A DNA stretch of 64,000 nt, taken from NCBI GenBank assembly GCA_023053685.1, contig JALIGW010000002.1, positions 253,681,239 to 253,745,238 on the forward strand. Reading direction: 5' to 3'. The position numbers and the translations under genes were made by a program. Source of the DNA: Diadophis punctatus similis (lineage: Eukaryota; Chordata; Lepidosauria; Squamata; Dipsadidae). The notes beneath the pieces are model-generated. The model was given only the letters and a program-made list of their open reading frames with translations. It was not told the DNA's origin and did not search any database. Each line of letters opens with the position of its first letter. Position 1 is the stretch's first letter. Shown in pieces: positions 9,893 to 21,600 of this stretch.

Positions 9893-10560
9893 GTGAGTTG
9901 AGGACAGATCGGAGGAAAGGGCTGGGAGCAAGCCGGGCTGCCTGGTTTGCTCCTTGGTGTAAAAGCAGAGAAGCTGCTACATATTCCTTCCCACCCCAGA
10001 TTTAATTCCACTGGTGCTGCTGGCTTTAAAACTGGCGCCTGCAATTTTCTGTGGGTTGGGAGATTTAAAAAAGTCTCCTTCAAGGTAGAATTGACTTCTT
10101 GTTATTTTATTGACATGTTGTTTTCTTAGCAACAATATGGGACTGATCCGTGACCGCTGGCTTCTGGGATTTTTTTTAAAACTTCTCCATCTAAACTTGG
10201 GATTTCCTGGTGGTGTCTCATTCATGTATTAACCAGATTCAGCTCTGTTTAAGCCTTGACCTAGGATTTGGGGAGCCTAAATCCCTGTTTTTAAAAACAG
10301 CTATTGAAAATTATTTGAGACGTTCAGTCGTATAGGTAGTCCTCATTTACCACTTGTTTAACTACCGTTATGACTCTGAAAAAGGAGACTTATACCTGGT
10401 CCTTGAAGGTGTGATTGCCACAGTGATTTGGGTGCGACAACTGGTGCACAGTGATAATGGTCACCGCATTCTGCAGTCGGCGATCACCATTTGCAAACCT
10501 CGAAACTCGGGAACTCCCAAGTTAGGTGTGGACAACTGATGCCTGAATTTGAGAGAGGCA
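9893..10560. other. Intron-like sequence downstream of first exon A
   Basis: One unit of the intronic repeat occurs at about 9985-10080 (TTTAATTCCACTGGTGCTGC, then GGTTGGGAGATTTAAAAAAG), as in the other copies. A GTAGTCC-family fragment lies near 10335-10520. Confidence 0.5.
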
Positions 10561-10629
10561 CATTTACCTTTGCAAAGGGGTTCTGAAAATACAAATCACC
10601 AAGTAATTCAGGCAAAGCAAAAGTATTTT

Positions 10630-10966
10630 GCCTCCAGGTCCCATCAGCCAAACAATGTCGGTTGGTGGGCCCACGGGGGAGAGCCTTCTCTGTGGGAGCC
10701 CCATCTCTCTGGAACCAACTCCCACCAGAGATCCGGACTATCCCCACTCTACTGGCCTTCCGCAAAGCCGTAAAAACATGGCTCTTCTGGCAGGCGGGGT
10801 GAAGAAGATTGGATTCCCCCATGAATGAATGGTTTTTAAAATTATGTAATGTTTTAAATTTATTATGTATTATTTGTATTGTTTTTATTCCTGTTGTACG
10901 CCGCCCTGAGTCCTACGGGATTGGGCGGCCTATAAGAACTTTAAATTAAATTAAATTAAATTAAAG
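10630..10966 (+). mobile_element. LINE 3' end, L2-like, with (AAATT)n tail
   Basis: It ends CGCCGCCCTGAGTCCTACGG, GATTGGGCGGCCTATAAG and an AAATT repeat. Upstream it reads remnants such as LAFRKAVKTWLFWQ in broken frames. The exact LINE clade (L2, CR1 or Vingi type) cannot be fixed by eye. Confidence 0.5.
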
Positions 10967-11484
10967 TGGGGGGAGGAGCTTTTATAGGGTGCAGAAACAT
11001 GATACGTTTATTTGGCATATGTGACACATCATAAAGTAAGTGATCAAATTAAAAGATACCATTTACATGTAACGCGAACAATAGAAAACTTTGATTCTAG
11101 ATAAAATTCCACAAGTGGCAAATTTGTGGCTTAAAATACTTCCTTTTCCCGGCCTGGCTTGTACCGTTTAAACTTGCAAGGGTACAGGTAGTCCTTGACT
11201 TACAATCATTCATTCAGCAACCCAGGCCTCCCCCCTCCACATAATGACACCCCTTCTCCACATAATGACTGCAATGGGGAGAGCCGGGATTGCATGGGTG
11301 CCTAGCTTAATGACCGAAACAACTTAAGGACCATAATTCTGGACTCAAATTAATATTTAGACCATCATTTAGGAGCTGTGTACAAAAACAAAACTTTCAC
11401 AAATGTTTAGCACCCAGCACCTGGCTAATCTTTTGCAGCTAAGTTGGATCTAACTGTACTGTTCAAGCTTCCCTCAGTTGCAAA

Positions 11485-12572
11485 GGTACATTTAGAAAAA
11501 TGTGGGTTAGACAGCATCACCACCAGATGGATTCGAAACTGGCTAACCAACTGCACTCAACGTGTAGTGCTCAATGGAACTGCATCTACATGGAGGGAAG
11601 TATGCAGTGGAGTACCCCAAGGCTCTGTTTTAGGCCCAGTACTCTTCAACATCTTCATCAATGACTTGGACGAGGGGATAGATGGGGAACTCATCAAATT
11701 TGCAGATGACACCAAACTGGCAGGAATAGCCAACTCTCCAGAAGATAGGCTCAAGATACAGAAGGATCTTGACAGACTTGAACATTGGGCGCTATCAAAC
11801 AAAATGAAATTCAATGGTGAAAAAAGTAAGGTTCTACATTTAGGCAAGAAAAACAAAATGCACAGGTACAGTATATGTGGTACCTTGCTCAACAGTAGTA
11901 ACTGTGAGAAGGATCTTGGAGTCCTAGTGGACAACCATTTAAATATGAGCCAGCAGTGTGCAGCAGCTGCCAAAAAAGCCAACACAGTTCTAGGCTGCAT
12001 AAACAGAGGGATAGAATCAAGATCACGTGAAGTGTTAATACCACTTTATAATGCCTTGGTAAGGCCACACTTGGAGTACTGCATACAGTTTTGGTCACCA
12101 CGATGTAAAAAGGATGTTGAGACTCTAGAAAGAGTGCAGAGAAGAGCAACAAAAATGATTAGGGGACTGGAGGCTAAAACATATGAAGAACGGTTGCAGG
12201 AACTGGGTATGTCTAGTTTAATGAAAAGAAGGACCAGGGGTGACATGATAGCAGTGTTCCAATATCTCAGGGGTCGCCACAAAGAAGAGGGAGTCAAACT
12301 TTTCTCCAAGGCACCTGGGGGTAGAACAAGAAGCAATGGGTGGAAACTAATCAAGGAGAGAAGCAACTTAGAACTAAGGAGAAATTTCCTGACAGAACAA
12401 TTAATCAGTGGAACAGCTTACCTCCAGAAGTTGTGAATGCTCCAACACTAGACATTTTTAAGAAGATGTTGGATAACCATCTGTCTGAAGTAGTGTAGGG
12501 TTTCCTGCGTAAGCAGGGGGTTGGACTAGAAGACCTCCAAGGTCCTTTCCAACTCTGTTGTTATTATTATTA
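11485..12572 (+). mobile_element. CR1 LINE, 5'-truncated, with reverse-transcriptase C-terminal half
   Basis: The frame 11444-12436 reads RT motifs in order: QRVVLNGTASTWREVCSGVP, then QGSVLGPVLFNIFINDLDE, the catalytic FADDTKLAG (about 11698-11725), and the thumb/C-terminal part up to FQYLRGRHKEEGVKLFSKAP. The frame breaks at about 12390: compared with the copy at 26530 (CTGACAGTTAGAACAATT), four bases (TTAG or equivalent) are missing. The 3' end is GGTCCTTTCCAACTCTGTT plus an ATT repeat. Empty-site sequence can be recognised at 35880 and 45425 (TTGCAAAAGTA.GTTTTGAGG), so the insertion junctions are near 11485 and 12572. Confidence 0.9.
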
Positions 12573-12629
12573 TTATTTTGAGGAGTTATCCTGCACCTGC
12601 AAGAACAGTCTTCCCTGACTCCCTGATAG

Positions 12630-13265
12630 TCCTAGTCTAGTGGACAACTAGCTAAATATGAGCCAGCAGCAGCCAAAAAAGCTAATGCAATCCTAAATTG
12701 CATTAACAGAGGGATACAATCTAGATCTAGTGAAGTACTAATACCACTCTATAAAGCCTTACTTAGACCACATCTAGAGCACTGCATCCAGTTTTGGTCA
12801 CCACACTATAAAAAAGATGTTGAGACTCTAGAAAAAGTGGAGAGGAGAGCAACCAGGATGATTAGGGGACTGGAAACTAAAACATGAAGAACGGTTACAG
12901 GAATTGGGCATGGCTAGTCTAGTGAAGAGAAGGACCAGGGGAGACATGATAGCAGTGTTCCAATATTTGAAGGGTTGCCACAGAGAGGAGGGGGTCAAGC
13001 TATTTTCCAAAGCACCTGAAGGCCAGACAAGGAATAATGGATGGAAACTGATGGAGAGATTCAACCTGGAAATAAGGAGGAACTTTCGGACAGTGAGAAC
13101 AATCGACCAATGGAACAGCTTGCCTTCGGAAGTTGTGGGAGCTTCATCACTGGAGACTTTCAAGAAGAGATTGGACTGCCATTTGTCAGAAATGGTGTAG
13201 GGACTCCTGCTTGAGTGGGGGGGTGGACTAGATGACCTACAAGGTCCCTTCCAACTCTGTTAATC
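12630..13265 (+). mobile_element. Older CR1 LINE 3' fragment
   Basis: Read in parts, it gives GMASLVKRRTRGDMIAVFQY and NGWKLMERFNLEIRRNF, the same CR1 C-terminus as the preceding copy but with several indels. It ends AAGGTCCCTTCCAACTCTGT at about 13260. Confidence 0.85.
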
Positions 13266-13389
13266 TGTAATCTGATTCCCCAAGGGAGGTGCGGTTGGTT
13301 GTTCCCTTTTTGCATAATGTTTTCCCCCACCCCACCCCAAGAATGCTTTCCCTTGGTTTAGTTCTCGCTTTTTGAATAAAAGATTTCTA

Positions 13390-13718
13390 GCTCAGATTTA
13401 TTTATTGATGGATGGAACAAACACCCGCACTTAGAAAGCCATCAACGCAGCAGCGACATCGGTGGCTTATTCAGCACCGACATCCAATGGCAGAGGGAGC
13501 GACTGAATTGAAAGGTGGTGAAACCATTGAGTATCGAATTGCTAGAGAGAACATGGAGGAGACGAGAAGGTAAGAGGAACCAACTTCCTCTTCCGGCTCA
13601 TCCATGCGGGCGGGCGGGTGTAGGTATAGCGGCGGCTCTCCTGTTCTTTCCAGGATCCAAGCAGCAGCAGGATCAGGACAGATCGGAGGAGAGACCGGGA
13701 GCAAGTACGGTAGGTTTC
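13390..13718 (+). promoter_or_regulatory. Gene B promoter and first exon
   Basis: It is homologous to the other first exons: CTAGAGAGAACATGGAGG, ACTTCCTCTTCCGG (13583-13596, ETS-like) and GGCTCATCCATG. The usual donor (AG|GTGAGTTGAGGACAG) is deleted here: the text runs GCAGCAGGATCAGGACAG. A new donor-like CAAGTACG|GTAGGT appears about 50 bp further on (13710). The CTCF-like motif is not recognisable. Transcription of gene B is therefore uncertain, unless copy A or the new donor is used. Confidence 0.55.
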
Positions 13719-14519
13719 TTCCACGGTATAAAAGCAGAGAAGCAACAACTAGGCTGAAATATATCGGCGGCTGCTTATTCCTTCCCTCCCCAAATTTTAT
13801 TCCATTGCCTTCCATCTTCTGCTGGTTGGGAGATTTAAAAGGATTTTAAAAGTCTCATTCACTTTAGGGTTGTTGCTATTTATTCCTCCCCTCCTCAAAT
13901 TTTATTCCACTCCTGCTGCATGATTTGAAACGGGTCCCTTCATTTGTCTTCTGGTTGGGAGGTTTAAATGTCTCATTCAGATTCCAGTGGTGCTGCCTGC
14001 TTTAAAATTGTCGCCTGCAATTTTCTGCTGGTTGGAAGATTTAAAAAGGTCCCCTTCACTTTTAGGGGTTGACTCCTTGTGCTTTTTATGAGCGTGAGGT
14101 TTTCTTGGCAAGGGAGGAGTTTCATAGGCAAAACTGATGATTTAAATCTTGCGCAGGCTTTGGCCACCATTTTCTCTAAATTAAGCCAAAATTTTGAACA
14201 TTTCTGGGACATTTTTCAGGCTGAAATACAAATATATTTTCTACATGCATACAATATATCTGTATTTCCTGTGTGCCAGATATATTTGAAAATAACAATT
14301 TATAAGGCTAAGAATTTGTGATTTAGTCACGTCCACAAGAGATTGCCACGATTGTGTGGATATTTGAAATTAGATCTAGCTAGCCTTCTATGTGACAAAT
14401 AAACCATCATTGATGTTTATAGTTAATCTAGCATTTTCACATGTTTCTTTTTTTCATGCTGCTTGTTTTCACATTTTACATCCAGTCATTAAACCAAGCC
14501 TTTTATGTGATTATTATAG
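13719..14519 (+). other. Gene B intron with three related sub-repeats
   Basis: Three units built on 'AAATTTTATTCCA..TTCTGCTGGTTGGGAGATTT' follow each other between 13785 and 14070. Gene E has the same three-unit arrangement at 46560-46880, while A, C and D have one unit. The intron ends at an acceptor-like TTATTATAG. Confidence 0.55.
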
Positions 14520-16155
14520 ACAAAGGAGGATGCCAAGAAGATGCTAAGTGAGATCAAAAGCAGAACTAAAAAGAATGAATAAAACGAATCCATCCTGCAA
14601 TTAAAATCCTTCCAATTCCTCCAGAAAACAACAAAACACTTCATTGTCCAAGTACCTGATGGATAAGAGAGATAGTAACTGAAGAGAGTATTAAACGGGG
14701 GGGGGGGGGATTGAGTATGTGGAACTCAATGAAACATTCCACAAAAAGGTCAAGGGAAACGGTCATTTGCAAATTCAGAAAAAGATGGAAGTATCTGGAA
14801 ATCAGTGGAGAGGACAATTGGATAACCAGGTGTGGCAAGCAGTCATGCAAGATTCGCTCTGTGAAGAAAGAAAGAGTAGCTTGAATGAAAACATTATCCA
14901 AGAAGGGATCCAAAATATTTCTGACCTCCTCAATAAACCAGGAATATCAGTGATGGAAAAGTCCCACGGATCTACTTGTTGTGAGGAGAGTATGGATTGC
15001 AAATCGCAACTGATTGTGCATGAAAGGATCCACATCAGAGAAAAGCCAAATAAATGTTCTGAGTGCGGGAAATTGTTTTGCTACAGCCCACACCCTTTTG
15101 AGGATAAAATGACACTCAGTGGAGGAAATACGTACCAATGCTCGCAATGTGATGATTGCAAGGACGCTACCCTAGCGATACACCAGAAGACTAACACAGG
15201 GGAGAAACCGTATACATGTCTGGATTGTGGGAAATGTTTCAGTCAGAATATCAACCTGTTGATACATCAAAGGACTCACACAGGGGAGAAATCCTATGAG
15301 TGCCTATATTGTGGGAAAACTTTCAGTCGAAATTCCCACCTGGTGATGCACCAGAGGACTCACACAGGAGAGAAACCTTATGAGTGTCCAGATTGTGGGA
15401 AAAGTTTCAGTCGGAATTCCAACTTGTTGATACATCAGAGAACTCACACGGGGGAGAAACCGTATGGGTGTAAGGATTGTGGGAAAAGTTTCAGTCGGAA
15501 TGCTAACCTGGTGACACACGAGAGGACTCACATAGGAGAGAAACCATATGAATGTCAGTATTGTGATAAAAGTTTCAGCCAAAATTCTCACCTCGTGATG
15601 CACCAGAAGATTCACACAGGAGAGAAACCATACGAGTGTCTGGAATGTGGGAAAAGTTTCAGTTGGAATTCCCATCTGGTAATACACCAAAGAACACATA
15701 CTGGTGAGAAACCATATGGGTGTCCTGTTTGTGGGAAAAGTTTCAGCCAGAAATCTGATCTGATGATGCACCAGAGGACTCACACTGGGGAGAAACCATA
15801 TAAATGTCCTGTTTGTGGGAAAACTTTCAATCGGAATTCCCACCTGGTGTTACACCAGAATACACACTCTGGAGTGAAACCGTATGAATGTCTAGAATGT
15901 GGGAAAACATTCAGTCAGAGTTCCCACCTGTTGATACACCAGAGAACTCACACAGGAGAGAAACCATATGAGTGTCAGGAATGCGGGAAAGGTTTCAGTA
16001 CTAGGTCTAATCTTAGAAATCATTTAGGTTTACACACAGGGGAGAAACCTTTCAAATGCCCAGAGTGCGGACGGTGCTTTACGCAATATTCCTGCCTTGC
16101 TGCACACAAAAAAATCCACATGAGGCAGAAGGCGATGACTGTAGAAATGTCTTGA
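14520..16155 (+). CDS. Gene B, C2H2 zinc-finger exon (11 intact fingers)
   Basis: The exon starts after TTATTATAG (ending 14519) at ACAAAGGAGGATGCCAAG, conserved in C-E but with one extra G here. The likely initiator is ATG 14785 ([10 protein letters not shown], shared by B, D and E), giving 456 residues. The N-terminal segment is conserved in the family ([20 protein letters not shown], then QNIxDLxNPGIS). Two decayed fingers follow, then 11 intact C2H2 fingers with HTGEKPY linkers, ending in the family-typical pair [15 protein letters not shown] and [15 protein letters not shown]. No KRAB or SCAN domain is seen in this exon. The predicted role is a nuclear DNA-binding protein; the target is unknown. 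The frame above the ATG is open to 14719 but has no ATG. Confidence 0.9.
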
Positions 16156-16549
16156 ATGTGATTTCTAATTTTCCATTGGAAAAACAATTGAGAAATTAAG
16201 TATTAAATGCCTGGCATCATTCACTGTAGTCAAATGTATCTCAGTATTAGACATGACGGAGGAGAGAATTGGAAAATATTGGTTTGGTAAAAGGTAACTT
16301 TTTGTATCTGGATATCAGCAAACTTCCTGGATATTCCCTTATGCAGAAATCATGCAATTCTACAAAAAAGGCTTTGGGAGTCATTTTTTGCATACTGATC
16401 ATCATAAGCCATAGAAATGCTATATAGGGAGTTTCAGGTTTCTTCAACATAGGTGTCAACCCTGAAGTTGGCTGAACTGTGGCCATTTTCTTTTTGTTAG
16501 TCTCTAGGGAGGTTTTGTTTCTCACTGCTTCAGGGCTGACAGTCTGGAG
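16156..16549. other. 3' flank of gene B
   Basis: It begins GTGATTTCTAATTTTCCATT, homologous to the sequence after the stops of C (28411) and D (40608), so it is probably 3' UTR. No other feature is seen. Confidence 0.5.
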
Positions 16550-16779
16550 CAGGGGTCCCACAACCCGCGGCTCTGGAGCCGCATGTGGCTCTTTCATCCC
16601 TCTGCTGCGGCTCCCTGTCGCTCAAAATACGTGTCACAACCGCCAATGTGCGACACCCGCCGGCACGTGATTTATTGAGCTTTTCGACCCCCGGTAGGTT
16701 TTTGTGGCTCCCGGTATTTTCTTTTCTGTGGGAAACTGATCCAAACGGCTCTTTCAGTGTTTAAGGTTGCCGATCCCTG
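16550..16779. mobile_element. hAT MITE, perfect 8-bp TSD
   Basis: GTCTGGAG occurs at 16542-16549 and 16780-16787. The ends are CAGGGGTCCCACAACC and GGTTGCCGATCCCTG. It is the same family as 3424-3672. Confidence 0.9.
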
Positions 16780-16787
16780 GTCTGGAG

Positions 16788-17080
16788 TGATGGGGCCAGG
16801 GAGGGGGGGTTGTAGAGATTAGCTAGGGTGTTGTAGTTATAATAAAATTATTTCCCCTTGGAATCAAGGACTTTCGTGCAGGTGTCCGCAGGGTGGAGAC
16901 TGAGGTCATCTAGCAACTGGGCTGTATGCTGATTGGACAATGTGTTTGAGACTTTGGGGGTAGGATGTGATAATTTTTTACTTTTAATTGAGGGGAAAAC
17001 CGGCACCAACTTAGAGCAGGTTTTCCATCAGGAAAATGCCAATTTGATATGTCCTAATAAAAATGTTCTTTGAGGAAATT
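16788..17080. other. Unassigned interval
   Basis: No gene, terminal repeat or known repeat is recognised between the hAT element and the L1 insertion. Confidence 0.35.
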
Positions 17081-17098
17081 GCCTGCCTCGGAGTTCTT

Positions 17099-17616
17099 TT
17101 ATTTTTATTATTATTATTATTATACACAAAAACATGACATAACATACAAACATGTAATATTAGGGATCTTAGTTCTAACCTAAATATAGCTGAAGATCAG
17201 TCCACCAAATTTCATACACATATACTATAAATATTTATCTTTCTTTTCTATATCCGTAGTTACTATATGCTCTTCTATATATACACATTTATTTTCTGGT
17301 CTGTTTTGTTTTATTACTAACATCTATATACATTTAATAATTGATATTTACACATTCTATAATCCATTATCCCTGTTCTTTAACCATTCATAAAATCTAT
17401 TCCATGTTAAATAATATTCTGATTCCTCCCTGTCTTGTAATTCTTTCATCATCCATCTCAGCGCAGTTGAAAATTTTCCTTATAATTTCCTCATCATTTG
17501 GTATGTCGTTATGCTTCCATTTTGTTGCGTATACTATTCTAGCGGCTGTCACAATATGTATTATTAAATAATATATTTCCTTCACATAATTACCCAATAC
17601 AATTCCCAATAAAAAG
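17099..17616 (-). mobile_element. 5'-truncated L1 with the end of ORF2, 18-bp TSD
   Basis: GCCTGCCTCGGAGTTCTT is repeated at 17081-17098 and 17617-17634. On the - strand the body reads an ORF2 C-terminus: YYLIIHIVTAARIVYATKW, then KHNDIPNDEEIIRKIF, which matches the L1 'TAARIxxAxxWKxxxxPxxEEW' pattern. An (ATT)n tract lies at the 3' end (left side). Confidence 0.85.
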
Positions 17617-17995
17617 GCCTGCCTCGGAGTTCTTATTGAACTGGGAGGATGTATTACTTGAAACCTTGACAATAGGTGTGCTGTAGATTTCAAGCCCCAG
17701 AAATCATTAGCCAGCAGATCTGTTACATAAAATATCTTGAAGTTGTAGTCAACATTTGTTGGTGGTCTCATAACCGGCTACAGCTCCCAAAATATACATT
17801 ACAATTGTACACTCAGATTTACTTCCCGATGGTGGCTTCTCCAATATGACAAAAGTGAGAGTAGATAAGGAGGATTTGAAGTTCATCTTTTTCAAATACT
17901 TCCAACAAATCAGTGCCAGGAGAATCCATTATTTCAGACTGTGGCCTAGGATAAGCACAAATATCAAAGAAACCCATCAGTGTGGGTAGGCCTAC

Positions 17996-18396
17996 AGGTA
18001 GGCCTCAAGTTACGACCACAATTGAGCCCCGAAAATTTATCTTGCTAAGTGAAACATTTGTTAAGTGAGTTTTGCCCCATTTTACGACTTTTCTTGCCAC
18101 AGTTCTTAAGTGAATCGTTGCATTTGTTAAGTGGGTAGCGTGGTTGTTAAGTGAATCTGGATGCTCCGTTGACTTTGCTTGTCAGAAGGTCGCAAGAGCT
18201 GATCAGATGACCCCAGGACATTGCAACCGTCATAAATACGAGTCAGTGTCTGCCAAGGGTCTGAATTTTAATCACATAATCATGGGGATGCTGGAAAGGT
18301 CGTAACTGTAGAAAATGGTCATAAATCACATTTTTCAATGCCCTTGTATCTTTGAACGGTCTCTAAACAAACTTGTAAGTCAAGGGCTACCTGTAT
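17996..18396. mobile_element. GTAGTCC-family DNA element, copy 4
   Basis: The left end is ACAGGTAGGCCTCAAGTTAC and the right end TTGTAAGTCAAGGGCTACCTG. The interior has the family landmarks (TGACTTTGCTTGTCAGAAGG; ATCACATAATCATGGGG). Confidence 0.6.
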
Positions 18397-18637
18397 ACTC
18401 TCTCTTACATCTTTTGGCTGTTTATAATGATCATTATTCTTAGACTTCCATTGTTTTCTTTGCTTTTTTAACTAAATGTACCCCACAATCCTTATGCTGG
18501 TCTTTCACCATAATAAACATTTGATTTGATTTTATCAGGTCATATCACACTTTTTTCATAGTTGGTCACATTCCATGGGATTCCTTTGCAGAAGGATACC
18601 CAACAATCAGAACCAGGCCGGGGTGAGGAGGAACCGA

Positions 18638-21600
18638 GAGGGATGAAATTCAGCAGGTTCTGACAGGTTCTGGAGAACCGGTAGCGGAAATTTTGAGTAG
18701 TTCGGAGAACCGGCAAATACCACCTCTGGCTGGCCCCAGAGTGGAGTGCAAATGGAGATTTTCCAATATCCTTCCCCCTGGAGTGGGGAGGGAATGGGGA
18801 TTTTGAAGTATCCTTCCCCTGCCACGCTCACCAAGCCACGCCCACAGAACCTGTAGGGAAAAATTTTGAATTTCGCCCCTGCGAGAGGCTCTTTAAACCT
18901 GACATAGAGGCTCTTTTGGGCTCCATCCAGGTGGCTTCAAATGTAAACAAATGTGCATTTTTTAAACCTTAAAATAATCAGATTATACTGTATTTAATTC
19001 TGCCTTTTTCTTTTTCTTTGTGCCATGTTTTTTTGTTTACAGCAGTGGTGGGTTCCTACTGGTGTGGTCCACTCTATAGCACCGGTAGCGGCCCGCTGGT
19101 GACGTCACAGTACCGGTGCGGTCGGTTGCTGGTGCCTGGGTGCCGCCATTTTTTTTAAAAAAATTTTTTACATTTTTTTCAAATTTTCTTCTGCGCATGG
19201 CCAGAATCCGAGCTTCCGGCACTGTGCATGCGCTGCCTTCCTACCCCACAGTGAGTCCAAGCAGGGGAAGATGGCTGAGGGAGCGCGTGAGACGCTGAAA
19301 AAACGGGCGGCAGGAGCTATCTCCATTCCCCTCCCTTCAGCAGTCCGAGAAGCCACGAATGCGCGGTGATGATCCTAGGCATTTTTGCACGTTTGAGGCT
19401 TCTCGAGCTGCTGAAGGGAGGAGGAATGGGCGGCAGGACCTATCTCAGTTCCCCTCCCTTCAGCAGTCAGAGAAGCCACAAACGTGTGGTGATGATCCCA
19501 GGCATTTTCGCACGTTTGAGGCTTCTCGAGCTGCTGAGGGGAGGGGGAACAGGCGGCAGGAGCCTAGGATCATCGAATGGGGAGAAGCATTCAGTCCGGA
19601 CGGAGCCTCCTAGAAGAACCACTGCTATGGTCTTGCTGCTCCCGCTGCAGGGGGCTGCATTGTGGGTGGGCAATGCCCTCCCTGCTTTTCCGGCCGCTGC
19701 CAAGCTCCCAAGGCCCACGCCCACTTGGTCACATGGCTGGCAAGCCACACCCACAAAATAAGCCACGCCCACAGAGTGGTAGTAAAAAAATTAGGAACCC
19801 GCCCCTGGTTTACAGATACTGTATTCCTTGACTTACGACCACAATTGAGCCCAAATTTTCTGTTGCTAAGTAAAATATTTGTTTAGGTAATTTTCTTGCC
19901 ACATATGTTAAGTGGATCACTGCAGTTGATAAATTAGTAACATGGCTGTTAAATGAATCTGGCTTCCCCTTTGACTTTGCTTGTCAGAAGGTCACAAAAG
20001 ACAATCACGTGACCCTGAGCCACTGCAACCATTATAAATATGAGCTGGTTGCCAAACGCTTGAATTTTGATCACATGACCATAGTAATGCCGCAACAGTG
20101 TGAAAAACGGTCATTTTTTTTCCAGTGCCATTGTAACTTCAAATGGTCACTAAATGAACTGTGTTAAGTCAAGGACTACTGTACATCTTATCATTTTATT
20201 GTTCTTAGGAGCTGGAAACACTTGAAATGATTCCAGAGTCTCTTGGTCTTTGAGAGAACCAGTCCATAATGTAAAATCTTAGTGGCAGGGGTGAAATTCC
20301 GCAGGTTCTGACAGGTTCTGGAGAACCGGTAGCGGAAATTTTGAGTAGTTCGGAGAACCAGCAAATACCACCTCTGGCTGGTCCCAGAGTGGGGAGGGAA
20401 TGGGGATTTTGCAGTATCCTTCCCCTGCCACGCTCACCAAGCCACGCCCACAGAACCTGTAGGGAAAAATTTTGAATTTCGCCCCTGCGAGAGGCTCTTT
20501 AAACCTGACATAGAGGCTCTTTTGGGCTCCATCCAGGTGGCTTCAAATGTAAACAAATGTGCATTTTTTAAACCTTAAAATAATCAGATTATACTGTATT
20601 TAATTCTGCCTTTTTCTTTTTCTTTGTGCCATGTTTTTTTGTTTACAGCAGTGGTGGGTTCCTACTGGTGTGGTCCACTCTATAGCACCGGTAGCGGCCC
20701 GCTGGTGACGTCACAGTACCGGTGCGGTCGGTTGCTGGTGCCTGGGTGCCGCCATTTTTTTAAAAAAAATTTTTTACATTTTTTTCAAATTTTCTTCTGC
20801 GCATGGCCAGAATCCGAGCTTCCGGCACTGTGCATGCGCTGCCTTCCTACCCCACAGTGAGTCCAAGCAGGGGAAGATGGCTGAGGGAGCGCGTGAGACG
20901 CTGAAAAAACGGGCGGCAGGAGCTATCTCCATTCCCCTCCCTTCAGCAGTCCGAGAAGCCACGAATGCGCGGTGATGATCCTAGGCATTTTTGCACGTTT
21001 GAGGCTTCTCGAGCTGCTGAAGGGAGGAGGAATGGGCAGCAGGACCTATCTCAGTTCCCCTCCCTTCAGCAGTCAGAGAAGCCACAAACGTGTGGTGATG
21101 ATCCCAGGCATTTTCGCACGTTTGAGGCTTCTCGAGCTGCTGAGGGGAGGGGGAACAGGCGGCAGGAGCCTAGGATCATCGAATGGGGAGAAGCATTCAG
21201 TCCGGACGGAGCCTCCTAGAAGAACCACTGCTATGGTCTTGCTGCTCCCGCTGCAGGGGGCTGCATTGTGGGTGGGCAATGCCCTCCCTGCTTTTCCGGC
21301 CGCTGCCAAGTTCCCGAGGCCCACGCCCACTTGGTCACATGGCTGGCAAGCCACACCCACAAAATAAGCCACGCCCACAGAGTGGTAGTAAAAAAATTAG
21401 GAACCCGCCCCTGGTTTACAGATACTGTATTCCTTGACTTACGACCACAATTGAGCCCAAATTTTCTGTTGCTAAGTAAAATATTTGTTTAGGTAATTTT
21501 CTTGCCACATATGTTAAGTGGATCACTGCAGTTGATAAATTAGTAACATGGCTGTTAAATGAATCTGGCTTCCCCTTTGACTTTGCTTGTCAGAAGGTCA

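Noticed and set aside
11444..12436. Host gene encoding a reverse transcriptase
   Set aside because: It is a 5'-truncated CR1 copy with a frameshift, CR1 3' end and simple-repeat tail, and an empty-site match elsewhere in the window.
13471..13815. Proline-rich open frames around the first exons (also 24060-24403, 46312-46777)
   Set aside because: The sense and antisense frames are not conserved between first-exon copies, while splice and promoter motifs are.
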